64,000 bases of DNA from Bacillota bacterium (GCA_012840015.1 DUMF01000002.1:1-64000), one strand, 5' to 3'. Counted from the stretch's first letter, positions 49,642-59,939 are shown. Translations and numbers: made by a program. The notes: a model not told the origin generated them from the sequence alone.

Positions 49642-49986
49642 TTGAAAATAGATACGAGGATAGAAGCCGGTGTCATGATAGCGCGGCCCAGAGGAGAGCT
49701 GGATCTTTCTACGGCGGGGGAATTCAAGCTTTCGATTGATCGAGAACTAGACGCCAGGAAGATCGTTCGGCTCTTGATCGACCTGAGTGAAGTGTCTTTT
49801 ATGGATAGCTCCGGGCTGGGCGCGATTTTGGGACGTTACCGCAAGCTCAGCTTACTGGGCGGCAAGCTTTTCCTCATCGCTCCCCATGGCGCAGTGAAAT
49901 CGATGCTTGAGCTATCGGGCATCGACAGAATCGTGCCGGTTTACGATTCTGAGGAAGAATGTCTCAGGCAGATCCAGCGGAATTAG
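49642..49986 (+). CDS. spoIIAA: anti-sigma F factor antagonist
   Basis: STAS domain, FMDSSGLGAILGRY; operon with spoIIAB and sigF. Confidence 0.92.
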   Translation: MKIDTRIEAGVMIARPRGELDLSTAGEFKLSIDRELDARKIVRLLIDLSEVSFMDSSGLGAILGRYRKLSLLGGKLFLIAPHGAVKSMLELSGIDRIVPVYDSEEECLRQIQRN

Positions 49987-50017
49987 TAGTCGGCCGCAGA
50001 AAGCGAGGAGTGGAGGG

Positions 50018-50464
50018 ATGGCCGAAAGAAATCGCATGAGGTTAGAATTGTTGAGCCTGGCGGACAACGTAGGGGTGGCGCGGATCGCAGTGGCTACGTT
50101 CGCTGCACAACTGGACTATACGCTGCCAGAAATCGAGGAGATCAAGGTAGCCGTATCTGAAGCAGTGTCTAACGTTGTGTTGCATGCGTATCCTGACGGT
50201 CCAGGTACAATGGCCGTTCTCGCGAGGCTCACGGATGAAGGAATCGAGATCGAGGTTTCAGATAACGGTGTGGGGATTCAGGACGTAGAGCTCGCCCGTC
50301 AGGCCTCGTTTACCACGAAGCCCGACAGGATGGGACTCGGATTCGTATTCATGGAATCTTTCATGGATTCACTTGAAGTTAGCTCACAAGTGGGACACGG
50401 TACCATTGTCCGGATGTTCAAACGTTGTAAAACACAGAGTGCAGGGGCAGGTACCCTCAAATGA
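50018..50464 (+). CDS. spoIIAB: anti-sigma F factor
   Basis: GHKL kinase, EAVSNVVLHAYPD, DNGVGI. Confidence 0.93.
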   Translation: MAERNRMRLELLSLADNVGVARIAVATFAAQLDYTLPEIEEIKVAVSEAVSNVVLHAYPDGPGTMAVLARLTDEGIEIEVSDNGVGIQDVELARQASFTTKPDRMGLGFVFMESFMDSLEVSSQVGHGTIVRMFKRCKTQSAGAGTLK

Positions 50465-51180
50465 GCCTGGTAATCCCACATGAGAACCTGCTCAGATTGC
50501 TCGAACAGGCCCGACAGGGGGACATGGGAGCCAGGTCGCAGATCGTCGAGGCGAACCTCGGGCTCGTGCACGCAGTCGTGGGGCGCTTTTCCGGTGTGGA
50601 CAGGGAAGAGCTTTTCCAGGTGGGTTGCCTGGGGCTACTCAAAGCAATTGACCGGTTTGACCCTCACTTGGGTACGAGGTTTTCCACGTACGCATTCCAC
50701 ATGATAATGGGAGAGATCCGGAGATACTTGAGGGACAACTGGCAGCTCACTGTGCCCCGCAGAATGAAAGAAGTAGCCAGAAAGGCTAAGGAAGTGAGTG
50801 AGGAATTGTCCAAGCGACTGGGGCGGTGCCCCAAGGTGAACGAAATCGCTGCAGAGATGGGCATCCAAGTGGAGGACATCATGGAGGCCATGGAGGCGTG
50901 CACGCCCATACAGTCTCTTCAGGCGCCTCTAAATCCGGGCCAAAGCGATGACGCTTCGCTGGAGAACGTCGTAGGTACTGAAGAAAGCGCTCTGGACCTA
51001 ATTGCACTCAAGCAATGTTTGGCTCAAATGGAGCCCAGGAAGAGAAGGGTAATCATGCTCAGATACTTCGCCGGCAAGACGCAGGCGGAGGTAGCAGATG
51101 CCATGGGCATCTCTCAGGCTCAGGTATCACGCTTGGAGAGTGCCGCCATCCACCAGATGAGACAAAGCCTCTCCGGTTAA
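50461..51180 (+). CDS. sigF: RNA polymerase sigma-F factor
   Basis: Sigma-70 regions 2-4, RFSTYAFHMIMGEIRRYLRD; spoIIA context. Confidence 0.94.
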   Translation: MSLVIPHENLLRLLEQARQGDMGARSQIVEANLGLVHAVVGRFSGVDREELFQVGCLGLLKAIDRFDPHLGTRFSTYAFHMIMGEIRRYLRDNWQLTVPRRMKEVARKAKEVSEELSKRLGRCPKVNEIAAEMGIQVEDIMEAMEACTPIQSLQAPLNPGQSDDASLENVVGTEESALDLIALKQCLAQMEPRKRRVIMLRYFAGKTQAEVADAMGISQAQVSRLESAAIHQMRQSLSG

Positions 51181-52134
51181 GTCCCATTTGCCACATCGGG
51201 AGCCCCACCTGGCAACGGTTTTCCCGTCTTGTAAGAGCTGGATAACTTCGCAGCGATTGGGGCAATCCGGGCACTCGAAACCGCGTGTGGTCAGATTGCA
51301 ATCGGCGATGGTAAAGCCCCGGAAAGCTGTGGGCTTTGATTGAACCTCCTTGCATGCTAGCAAAGCTGCTCCGATGGCTCCCATAAGTTTATGATGGCGG
51401 GGCACGGTTACCGGGAAACCGAGATTCTCTTCAAAGGACCTCCTGATTCCAACGTTTGATGCCACTCCACCTTGGAACAAAACTGGCGGTCGGATTTTCT
51501 TCCCTTTGGCTACATTTGCCAGGTAGTTTCTCACGAGCGCGTCACAAAGCCCCTTCACGATATCTTCCAACGGGTGGCCCGCTTGTTGCTTATGAATCAT
51601 ATCCGATTCCGCAAATACCGCACACCGTCCGGCTATACGCACCGGGTGCTTGGACTTCAGCGCAAGCTGCCCAAAAGTCTCGATAGGTATGCCCAGCCGG
51701 GCGGCCTGTCTATCGAGGAACGAGCCTGTACCAGCAGCACACACGCTGTTCATCGCGAAGTCCACTACTACGGAGTTAGACAATATGGTGATTTTTGAGT
51801 CCTGGCCACCGATTTCGATTATCGTGTTTACTCCTGGCGTATCACGTACTGCCGCCACAGCATGACACGTGATTTCGTTCTTGACGATGTCTGCTCCGCA
51901 GATGATACCTGCCAGCTGGCGACCGCTACCCGTGACACCACAACCGCACACGTGGAGCTTTCTGCCCATCCCTTCTGTAAAGCGCCTTATGCGGGCTAAA
52001 CCCTCTTGAATGGCTGCTATCGGATTTCCCATTGTCATTAGGTACTCACCCGCCAGCAAATTCCCGCTTTCGTCCACTAGGACTATATCTGTGCTGACTG
52101 ACCCAACATCTACGCCGAGATAAACCGGAGTCAT
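51127..52134 (-). CDS. acyl-CoA dehydratase activase (BadF/HgdC ASKHA family)
   Basis: LGVDVGSVSTDIVLVDE, CGCGVTGSGR, NSVCAAGTGSFLDRQA. Confidence 0.85.
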   Translation of the reverse strand: MTPVYLGVDVGSVSTDIVLVDESGNLLAGEYLMTMGNPIAAIQEGLARIRRFTEGMGRKLHVCGCGVTGSGRQLAGIICGADIVKNEITCHAVAAVRDTPGVNTIIEIGGQDSKITILSNSVVVDFAMNSVCAAGTGSFLDRQAARLGIPIETFGQLALKSKHPVRIAGRCAVFAESDMIHKQQAGHPLEDIVKGLCDALVRNYLANVAKGKKIRPPVLFQGGVASNVGIRRSFEENLGFPVTVPRHHKLMGAIGAALLACKEVQSKPTAFRGFTIADCNLTTRGFECPDCPNRCEVIQLLQDGKTVARWGSRCGKWDLTGEALSHLVDGGTLQA

Positions 52135-53216
52135 TGGCGATCACCCCTGTGCGCAAGCATGTCTACAAAAGCCTCGAGTCTGGTCTGCAGACCGGCATCA
52201 GCCGTATGTTCGTCGAGGCTCAACCGCATGATCGGCACTCCATAATCATGCTCGGTCCGTGTGAGCATGGCGCTCGCAGCGATTTCGGGCATGCAGGTGA
52301 AGGGCATGACGTGGATCAGGCCGTCTACCCCGTTTTGGGACATGAGCGCAGCTCCTCCCACAGTCTCCCTTCCGTGTCCTCCGAAGAAGGCGGCGGTGTA
52401 GGGGGCGGCTGCCCTCACAAGCTGGTCTTCGCTTGCACTGTGCCAAAGCCACGGAAGTATATTCGATTTTAGCCATTCGGAAGCTCGTATATATCTCACT
52501 ACCTGGCTCTTTAGCCTGCCCAACCTGCGTTCCAGCCATCTGTTTGAGAACCCGTCCAGCACCATGAAGATCTCTCCAATGATTCCCACGACGGTATGCC
52601 GACCTCGGATACCGGTGAGGGGGATTGAGCGAAAGGCATGGTCACAGTATGCCTCGGTTTCTGAAATCTCTTTGAGTTCCGTAGCAGAATCTACCTTGCG
52701 AAGACATTGCTCCAATACCTTGTCAGTGAGGCCGGGGCTGGCCTCGATGGCGCGCAGTAAAGCAGCCCGACGTTCGAGCTCATCTATAATCACACATTTG
52801 TACCAGCTACCCTTAGCAGCTTCCACGATCGCCCTGGGACTGGCGCGGTTCAACAGCTTCCTAAGCGCGTTCAAAGTTCTTCCAATTCCAGCCGCCGGAG
52901 GCTCGAGGATTATGAATTCAACTTCATGTCCGATGGCATTGACCAACACCCGCTGAAGCTGCGCGTAGAAACCGAACCGGCACGGGCCGATCCCGCCAGC
53001 CATAAGAACCCGGTCCGCGCCCCTTTCTATGCTTTCCAGGATGTTTCCCAGTGTCAGTTTTAAAGGGTAGCATGCGAATTCCGGCGCGTACTTAGAACCG
53101 ATTCCGATGGTCCTCTCAGTGGAGGGTGGAGGGCATATCACCTGATGGCCCAATCGAGTCAGGAAGTGCCTGAGCGGAATATACATGTTCCCGATGTGGG
53201 GGAATGTGAGTTTCAT
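52131..53216 (-). CDS. acyl-CoA dehydratase activase-related / 2-hydroxyacyl-CoA dehydratase-like protein
   Basis: MKLTFPHIGNMYIPL N-terminus, conserved Cys, DEHTADAGLQTRLEAFVDM. Confidence 0.75.
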   Translation of the reverse strand: MKLTFPHIGNMYIPLRHFLTRLGHQVICPPPSTERTIGIGSKYAPEFACYPLKLTLGNILESIERGADRVLMAGGIGPCRFGFYAQLQRVLVNAIGHEVEFIILEPPAAGIGRTLNALRKLLNRASPRAIVEAAKGSWYKCVIIDELERRAALLRAIEASPGLTDKVLEQCLRKVDSATELKEISETEAYCDHAFRSIPLTGIRGRHTVVGIIGEIFMVLDGFSNRWLERRLGRLKSQVVRYIRASEWLKSNILPWLWHSASEDQLVRAAAPYTAAFFGGHGRETVGGAALMSQNGVDGLIHVMPFTCMPEIAASAMLTRTEHDYGVPIMRLSLDEHTADAGLQTRLEAFVDMLAHRGDRQ

Positions 53217-54114
53217 GTGACCTATTTGCCTCCATCATGTCGAGAAACGCTTCGAGCCTGGTGAGCAAACCAGCATCGCCCGTGTGCTCGTCTACGGTTA
53301 GAGTGATGAACGGAATCCTCGACTGACTCTCAACCCATTTGTGCAGCAGTTCTCCAATCATGGAATCAGGTCCGCAGCCAAATGAGCTCACGTGAATTAC
53401 TCCGTCGGCGGTCCCTGAAAGGAAATATAAGGCCTCTCGAACTAGGCATTTCTCGAAACTCCAGTAGAGGGGCTTTGGGCAGAACTTAGGATTTATCCTA
53501 CCCGCCAACGGGGGGACCGGAAGCACGTTAGCCCCGATGGCCTTTAACTTCTCGGGCACACCGCAACACAAGTACGGGTCAGAGGTCACGTACTTGTGCC
53601 CGAGTACTGCCACCCTCGGACCTGCCTTAGCCATACTATTGGAAGTGGCACAGCTCGATTTCCACTTATGGACGGCTTTTAGGTAGGCTGCAAGCCCTCT
53701 TGAGTAGTCGCCACAGATACCCGCTGCCCATTCGGCGGCGGAAAGGACGGACGCAAGAGCACCAGGGGCGGCGCGCATCTCCCAGACCAGCAGCGGCGGT
53801 AGATCCGGTATAGAGTTCCGAATCATGTCAGGCAGTCCGATTAGTTTCGGACAGCTATATTCGCGGTATGCCGGTCTCACCACCCTGGGGATAAATAAGG
53901 AGTCTACACTACCGATCAGAGAACGAACATGCCCGAAGAAGGCTTTTACTGGGAGGCAGGCTTCTTCGGGGGCACTGTCTGCTCCAGCATCTAATATCAC
54001 CTTATTAGTTGGTGGAGATACCAGCACCTGGTGTCCGAGACCCACCAGCCACCGTTCCCATATTTGGCCGTATTCGAAATAGAGAAGTCCTCTGGGTATC
54101 CCTACCAGCACCAA
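53116..54114 (-). CDS. acyl-CoA dehydratase activase-related protein, paralog of neighbour
   Basis: IPRGLLYFEYGQIWERWL, PEEACLPVKAFFGHV, DEHTGDAGLLTRLEAFLDMME. Confidence 0.75.
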   Translation of the reverse strand: MVLVGIPRGLLYFEYGQIWERWLVGLGHQVLVSPPTNKVILDAGADSAPEEACLPVKAFFGHVRSLIGSVDSLFIPRVVRPAYREYSCPKLIGLPDMIRNSIPDLPPLLVWEMRAAPGALASVLSAAEWAAGICGDYSRGLAAYLKAVHKWKSSCATSNSMAKAGPRVAVLGHKYVTSDPYLCCGVPEKLKAIGANVLPVPPLAGRINPKFCPKPLYWSFEKCLVREALYFLSGTADGVIHVSSFGCGPDSMIGELLHKWVESQSRIPFITLTVDEHTGDAGLLTRLEAFLDMMEANRSHETHIPPHREHVYSAQALPDSIGPSGDMPSTLH

Positions 54115-54132
54115 AACATCACCGAAGCTAAA

Positions 54133-54333
54133 TTATTTCCAATAAAGGAGTAGGATTATACCAGCTGCAGCTAAAACCATATTGATGAAGGCGAACAAGC
54201 GGGCCACCGTGTAGTCTCGTAACGCAAAGCTCTTGTCCTTCTTGCCGCACCACCGAAACCAGATGTATAGGCTCGAAGCGGCCAACAAGAGCAGTTGTGC
54301 AGGGGTCACTACCCTAAAGAAATGCTCGTTCAA
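54133..54333 (-). CDS. small membrane protein (CLC_0170-like)
   Basis: 66 aa, two hydrophobic helices, overlaps gerC-like start. Confidence 0.5.
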   Translation of the reverse strand: MNEHFFRVVTPAQLLLLAASSLYIWFRWCGKKDKSFALRDYTVARLFAFINMVLAAAGIILLLYWK

Positions 54334-55418
54334 CTACCTTTTCGCCTCCAAATATAATTCACTCTCACCTCAACTCGGGCCGAGGAAAACAAAGAATTCG
54401 CTTCCGCCTTATCGCGCGAGGGGAACAGAGGAAGCGCGTACCTACCCAAGCCGATGATATCTGCACCTGCCGCCTGTGCGCTCTTGATCACTTCGCGGAT
54501 CTGGTCTTCAAGCTGTCTAGCCCCGTCTTCCTCGGACAAAAGCTCTCCTTCAACTAGATCAGCTTCTACGTGACACGCTACTTGTGCTGTAAGGTAACCG
54601 TTCTCGTGCTTCGAGACGTTGATTCGCGAGTTATTCTTTACCAGCTTTGCTACGGTCCCATTGCCTCCCGTCATGAAGGTGATTACTCTGGCCCGCTGCC
54701 CGGTTGCCAACAGGTATGCCTTGGTTTGTTCCGTAGACAAAGTAGTAGGGGCTCCCTGCAAGGGATATACCACCATGCCGTCTACTCCCAAAGAGCCATC
54801 TTTCACGACGAAGCGTGGGACTACTGGGGCAATTCCCACGTCGAGATGATCCGCGATGAATTTGCCTAAACTGCTTTGCGGAACATTTCCTAGTGATATC
54901 TCGCTTGCGAGGAGTTTGGCGGCATGGAGCGGGAGGAGTTCCTCTTCTCCGGGACTCAAGCTGAATACCTCCTCCAACTCAGCATCCACGGCTGCGACCA
55001 AGGCGTCGAGTCTTATGGAAGGGTAACGGCCGAGCCCTCGCACCGCTAGGCCCAGCTCAGTCGCCCCAAGGCGGCGACCCAACAGAATCAGTCTGATTTG
55101 ACCTAGAGCGAGGGGACCTTTTACTTCGCGCTGAACTTGATCCAACGCTGCCGCAAAGGTAGATGCGCTCGCTGTGACCAGGCGGCTCGATCGCCCGCTG
55201 GAACCACCTTCGGGCCTGCGTGGAACCACCACGAATGCCACCACGCGGAGGGGCTGAGACTCTGCCCGGTCGATCCCGAGCGCTATCACGGTGCTTCTGT
55301 CTTCGATTTCCTTCCTATCCCAGCAACCAGCTACCATTAGCCCCGTTAGCGCCACCACGATCAAGAGGAGCCATTTAGGAGGCAGACATCTTCTGGGTCT
55401 TTCGCTCAGGCTTGGCAC
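54330..55418 (-). CDS. Ger(x)C family spore germination lipoprotein
   Basis: Lipobox VAGC followed by WDRKEIEDRSTVIALGID. Confidence 0.93.
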   Translation of the reverse strand: MPSLSERPRRCLPPKWLLLIVVALTGLMVAGCWDRKEIEDRSTVIALGIDRAESQPLRVVAFVVVPRRPEGGSSGRSSRLVTASASTFAAALDQVQREVKGPLALGQIRLILLGRRLGATELGLAVRGLGRYPSIRLDALVAAVDAELEEVFSLSPGEEELLPLHAAKLLASEISLGNVPQSSLGKFIADHLDVGIAPVVPRFVVKDGSLGVDGMVVYPLQGAPTTLSTEQTKAYLLATGQRARVITFMTGGNGTVAKLVKNNSRINVSKHENGYLTAQVACHVEADLVEGELLSEEDGARQLEDQIREVIKSAQAAGADIIGLGRYALPLFPSRDKAEANSLFSSARVEVRVNYIWRRKGS

Positions 55419-56490
55419 CCCCTTTAGTAGTTTTGCGCTGTGATAACAAATACAGACTAAGCAGCACCGCCAGGGCCAGTTCCGCGAGGGTCGCCAGTGT
55501 TATAATGCTAATCCCCGCTTCTGCGTTCCTCGGAAGGGCTGCCAGTAAAAATGTCCACGGGATCAAGGCCACTACTAAAATCCGCGAATCACGAAGACCG
55601 CCGAGCTCACCCAAGCTCCTGGTGATTACGTACATAATGTTACCGGCTGTGGTGAACACTGCAAAAAGCCAACCGGCCGTGAAAGCGGAATCCACTTTTT
55701 CCAAGAAAACTGCTGGCAATCTGATTAGAGTGGTACTGACCAAGGTGGGCCATGAAGACTGTATCGTTAAGCTCGGCCCAATGGAAATAAGACAAGTCAT
55801 CGTGAAGCCTGCGTATACGGCAGCCGTCAAAACGCCTACGACTAGAGCAGTCGCTGGCATACGGTCAGGCTGGTTCGAAAAACTCATGAAGTAGAGAGCG
55901 ATGCCAGTGCCGGCAAAGGCAGAAGCAGCTTGCGCTGCGCCTGCGAGCGCCGCACCAGGCCCATACCCGAGAAACGGTTTTAACCTACTGAGGGTAGCAT
56001 GAGATGAGAGCAACAGTTCTATTCCAATGGTCAAGACCAACATGGGTATCAAAAGCAATTCGTTCACTCTCGCAAATGTCTTTGGACCGTGGCCGCTGAA
56101 ATAGGCGAGGAGGAGAATCATTGCGATGATTACCACGTCTAGGGGCGTAGTGGGAAGCAGTGTGGCGCTGACGATTTCCCCGAATATCCTCACTTCCATG
56201 GAGAGAATCAGTAACTCGCTGCCAACGAGAGCCAGCACGGGTATGGCCGCAAAGGCACCCAATTTCTCCTGGGCGAACGAAATGTAACTTTGACCGCTGA
56301 GAGAGCTGGCTGTCCTGGAGATTAGCACGAGCACCACAGTGGCGACGATACCCGACAGCAACACGCTCAGCCAGGCCGCAGTACCAGCTACCCTGGTCAC
56401 TACTGCTGGGAGGTACAACGATTGAACTCCTACAAGGGTGTTTATCGTTATCGCTACGATTTGAAACTCATAATACCTGAGCGTATTCAT
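55375..56490 (-). CDS. GerAB/GerKB-type spore germination permease
   Basis: 10-TM APC-like protein between GerA- and GerC-type genes. Confidence 0.9.
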   Translation of the reverse strand: MNTLRYYEFQIVAITINTLVGVQSLYLPAVVTRVAGTAAWLSVLLSGIVATVVLVLISRTASSLSGQSYISFAQEKLGAFAAIPVLALVGSELLILSMEVRIFGEIVSATLLPTTPLDVVIIAMILLLAYFSGHGPKTFARVNELLLIPMLVLTIGIELLLSSHATLSRLKPFLGYGPGAALAGAAQAASAFAGTGIALYFMSFSNQPDRMPATALVVGVLTAAVYAGFTMTCLISIGPSLTIQSSWPTLVSTTLIRLPAVFLEKVDSAFTAGWLFAVFTTAGNIMYVITRSLGELGGLRDSRILVVALIPWTFLLAALPRNAEAGISIITLATLAELALAVLLSLYLLSQRKTTKGGAKPERKTQKMSAS

Positions 56491-58040
56491 TTTCCTTTCT
56501 TTGGCTTTTCAATGGTTGTTTTGGAGACAGACTCTCCGCTTTCCCAGGCACTAGCTTTCTCACCGATAGCCTTGTCATCCAAAGGACGATAGAATACGGG
56601 TCGGCGTTTGAGTTTCCACAATGGGGCGCGAATCCAAGTATCACCTACCAGACGCTGAGTGGCGGGTGCGAAAGGCGCCATGTATGGGATTCCCATTGAG
56701 TCCAGACTAGCCAGGTGCACTGCCAAGGCCGTAACTCCTACCATGACCCCGTAAAGCCCAAGCACACTCGCGAGAAGCATCAGTGGGAATCTCAGAAGGC
56801 GGGCACCCACTGCTGCGCTGTAGCTTGGGGATGCGAAAGAACAGATTGCCGTAATCCCCACTACCACCACCATCTGCGCGCTCACCAATTGGGCTTTGAC
56901 AGCAGCGTCCCCAACCACCAGTACCCCCACGATCCCAATGGTGGGTCCGATCGGGCCAGGCAATCTGAGGGCAGCTTCCCTGAGTATCTCTACGGATACT
57001 TCCATCAGCAAGGCTTCAATGGCGGCGGGGAAAGGTATGCCCACCCTCGAATTCGCCACGGCGAGAGCGAGTCTCAGAGGCAGCATCTCCGGATGGTATG
57101 AGATTATGGCGATATAGATCGAAGGCATCAACAGACTGATGAAAAGTGCTAGCGCCCTTACGGACCTGACGAAGCTAGCCATCAGCCAGCGTTGGTAGTA
57201 ATCTTCCGGAGAATTGTATAAAGACCAAAGCACGGATGGGCATATCAGGACGAAAGGAGTGCCATCTACCACAATCGCCAGGCGCCCTTGAAACAGGGCT
57301 GCTGCCACATTGTCTGGCCTTTCGGTTACCTCCATCTGGGGGAAAGGCGACATCGGAGAATCCTCGATCAGCTGCTCCAGCACGCCGCTGTCCATCACAC
57401 CATCGATATTCACAGTGGCAAGTCGTCGTACGAGTTCGTCCAATAGTCCCTGGTTGGCGAGACCATCAATATAGGCGATGGCTAAGTCAGTCTTCGATCG
57501 CTTGCCTACTTGGAGGCTCTTAAACCTGAGTCCTGGGTCTTTCACCCGCCGCCGTATGAGCGCAGTATTCACTCGGAGCACCTCGCCGAACCCTTCCTTT
57601 GGGCCGCGGATCACGGCTTCAGTTCCGGGCTCAGAGATTCCCCTGTGCTCCCAGCCTTTGGTATTTACAATCAATCCCTGGCTGACTCCATCGAAGAGGA
57701 GAAGAGTCTCCGCCGAAAGGATACCGTGTACACCTTCGCCGATTGAGGTTGCAGGCTTCAGTTCGGCGACAGAAAGGCAGCCGCGCTTGATCGCCTCAAG
57801 GAGGTGTTCCCCCGTGGGGGTGGATTCACCGGGGCAGTCACCGAACAACATGATGGACCGCAGAAGGTGATCGTGCAGTACGAGTTTGTCGATCAATCCG
57901 TCTACGTAAATGAGCGTGGCCCTTACCGGATGGTGTTTCCCCACCACGAAGTCCCTATAAACGATGTCTGAACTGGGCCCAAGCACTTGCTTGATGACAG
58001 CGACGTCTCGATCGAGATGACCGGATATGGCCCATAGCAA
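56487..58040 (-). CDS. GerAA/GerKA (or SpoVAF)-type spore germination protein; true 5' end may reach ~58105
   Basis: NTALIRRRVKDPGLRFKSLQVGKRSKTDLAIAYIDGLAN, IPFPAAIEALLMEVSVEILREAALRLPGPIGPTIGIVG. Confidence 0.93.
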   Translation of the reverse strand: MLWAISGHLDRDVAVIKQVLGPSSDIVYRDFVVGKHHPVRATLIYVDGLIDKLVLHDHLLRSIMLFGDCPGESTPTGEHLLEAIKRGCLSVAELKPATSIGEGVHGILSAETLLLFDGVSQGLIVNTKGWEHRGISEPGTEAVIRGPKEGFGEVLRVNTALIRRRVKDPGLRFKSLQVGKRSKTDLAIAYIDGLANQGLLDELVRRLATVNIDGVMDSGVLEQLIEDSPMSPFPQMEVTERPDNVAAALFQGRLAIVVDGTPFVLICPSVLWSLYNSPEDYYQRWLMASFVRSVRALALFISLLMPSIYIAIISYHPEMLPLRLALAVANSRVGIPFPAAIEALLMEVSVEILREAALRLPGPIGPTIGIVGVLVVGDAAVKAQLVSAQMVVVVGITAICSFASPSYSAAVGARLLRFPLMLLASVLGLYGVMVGVTALAVHLASLDSMGIPYMAPFAPATQRLVGDTWIRAPLWKLKRRPVFYRPLDDKAIGEKASAWESGESVSKTTIEKPKKGK

Positions 58041-58120
58041 CAGTTCATCTCGAGGGATATCAGCGGTTACTGGGTTTTTACCGGGTTTGACCAGCTTCTT
58101 GATATCAGAAAACCTCCGGT

Positions 58121-58477
58121 TCAGCCTTTTGGGTTAAAGAACAATGATAAGAAAAAGCCAGCCAATATGGCGATGGTCAGGACCAGGGAAGCTGCCTTCA
58201 ATCCTCCTGCCATCAAACCGATAAAGCCGCCTTCGGTCGCACCTTCTAACATGCCCTGAACGAGTACATGGCCGAAACCAGGCAGCGGAACAGTGGCACC
58301 TGCAGAAGCCACCTTCACGAGGGGACCGTAAAGACTTAAACTGCTGAGTATCGCCCCCGCCGAAACCGAGAGTACCATGGTCAGCGCCGGGTTCAGCTTC
58401 AGTAGGTCCGTTATAGCTTGGGCCACCGCGCAAAGTGCACCTCCTATCAGAAATGCCATCAAGTAGGCCAAACTCAT
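58121..58477 (-). CDS. spoVAE: stage V sporulation protein AE
   Basis: 118 aa membrane protein, GGALCAVAQAITDLLKLNPA; follows spoVAD. Confidence 0.92.
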   Translation of the reverse strand: MSLAYLMAFLIGGALCAVAQAITDLLKLNPALTMVLSVSAGAILSSLSLYGPLVKVASAGATVPLPGFGHVLVQGMLEGATEGGFIGLMAGGLKAASLVLTIAILAGFFLSLFFNPKG

Positions 58478-59490
58478 CCCTCCAAACAGACGGCATGGGC
58501 CACCGACGGTATGGATTCACCCTGCTGTACCGATAACGGGCTATGCAGTGCTCCGGTCGCTACAAGAAGTACACGGCGGAGAGAGCCACTAGCCAGCTGC
58601 GGCCACAGGCTGCAACCAAGAACGAGGCCTGAACAGGCACACCCGCTTGCCCCGGAATGTGGGTCCTGGGAGCCGGAATATATCTTCAGCCCGCAGTCAT
58701 CCAGGATGCCATCCAGATCTAGCCCGGATTTCCTCAACAGTTCTCCTGCGATTTTCTTACCGACCATACCTAAGTCGCCAGTAAGAATGGCGTTGTAGTC
58801 TTGAGGCCTTCTCCCGGTATCTGTCAGGTGACGGTGTATCGTATCCGCAGCCGCCGGAGCCATTGCAGAACCCATATCGTTGGGATCTTTTATGCCCATA
58901 TCCAAAACCTTGCCCACGGTTGCCGAGGTGACCATGGGTCCGCTCTTGACCTGAGAGGTGAGCAAGATTGCGGCTGCGCCCGTAACGGTCCACTGAGCAG
59001 TAGGTGGCCTCTGGTTCCCGAATTCTGTAGGGTAACGGTACTGCCTTTCCGCAGTGTTATGATGGCTGCTAGTTGCCACCAAAACGTAGTCAGCAAACCC
59101 ACCGTCAATGATCATGGCTGCCAGAGCTATTCCCTCAGAGACGGTACTGCACGCACCGTAGATGCCGATGAATGGTATGCCCACCTGGCGTGCCATGTAA
59201 CTGGAGGAGACTATCTGATTCAGCAGATCCCCGGCTATCAGAAACTGTACTTTGTCAGAAGACATATTAGCTTTCTTCAAGCAGAGGTTAACGGCGCTTT
59301 CCAGCATGCTGGCCTCAGCCTGCTCCCAGGTCTTGCAACCTACCAAAGTATCCTCCACTACGAGGTCGAGAAGACTACCCATCGGGCCTGCTCCTTCTCT
59401 GGGCCCAGCCACGGTGGCAACGCTCAGTATTCTGGGTGGCTGGCTGAATCCTACAGTTTGGTTACCCATCCTTTTGGGGACGGCTGTCAT
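58474..59490 (-). CDS. spoVAD: stage V sporulation protein AD
   Basis: Thiolase-fold protein, ATVAGPREGAGPMG, LGCSLWPQLASGSLRRVLLVATGAL. Confidence 0.95.
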   Translation of the reverse strand: MTAVPKRMGNQTVGFSQPPRILSVATVAGPREGAGPMGSLLDLVVEDTLVGCKTWEQAEASMLESAVNLCLKKANMSSDKVQFLIAGDLLNQIVSSSYMARQVGIPFIGIYGACSTVSEGIALAAMIIDGGFADYVLVATSSHHNTAERQYRYPTEFGNQRPPTAQWTVTGAAAILLTSQVKSGPMVTSATVGKVLDMGIKDPNDMGSAMAPAAADTIHRHLTDTGRRPQDYNAILTGDLGMVGKKIAGELLRKSGLDLDGILDDCGLKIYSGSQDPHSGASGCACSGLVLGCSLWPQLASGSLRRVLLVATGALHSPLSVQQGESIPSVAHAVCLEG

Positions 59491-59939
59491 TTAACCACAG
59501 CCCCTATGGCATATTGAATCAGCGAAACAATGAATGCGGTTGCAAGCCCGTAGACAATGACGGGCCCGGCAATTACGAACATCTTTGAAGCCATGCCAAG
59601 GATCATTCCTTCCCTCTTGAATTCCAATGCAGCAGAGACTATGGAGTTTGCAAAGCCGCTCACGGGCAGAGCTGCTCCCATGCCGCCGAAGCGCCCTAGT
59701 TCGTCGTATACGCCTATGGCGGTGAGCACCGCGCCCAGCAGGGCGATGAACCCTGAAACCATTGCGGCGGTTTGTTTGGGTGAGATCCCGCGACTCATCA
59801 AAAACGACCAGAAAAGCTGACCGATGAGGCATATGGATCCACCGACTATGAAAGCGCAAACCACGTTTCGAACCACAGGCCTTGGAGGCGCACTTTGGTT
59901 GGCCAGTTGCTGATATGCTTGCTGCTGTTTGGTTTTCAT
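59487..59939 (-). CDS. spoVAC: stage V sporulation protein AC
   Basis: GGSICLIGQLFWSFL; GMGAALPVSGFANSIVSAALEFKREG. Confidence 0.94.
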   Translation of the reverse strand: MKTKQQQAYQQLANQSAPPRPVVRNVVCAFIVGGSICLIGQLFWSFLMSRGISPKQTAAMVSGFIALLGAVLTAIGVYDELGRFGGMGAALPVSGFANSIVSAALEFKREGMILGMASKMFVIAGPVIVYGLATAFIVSLIQYAIGAVVK

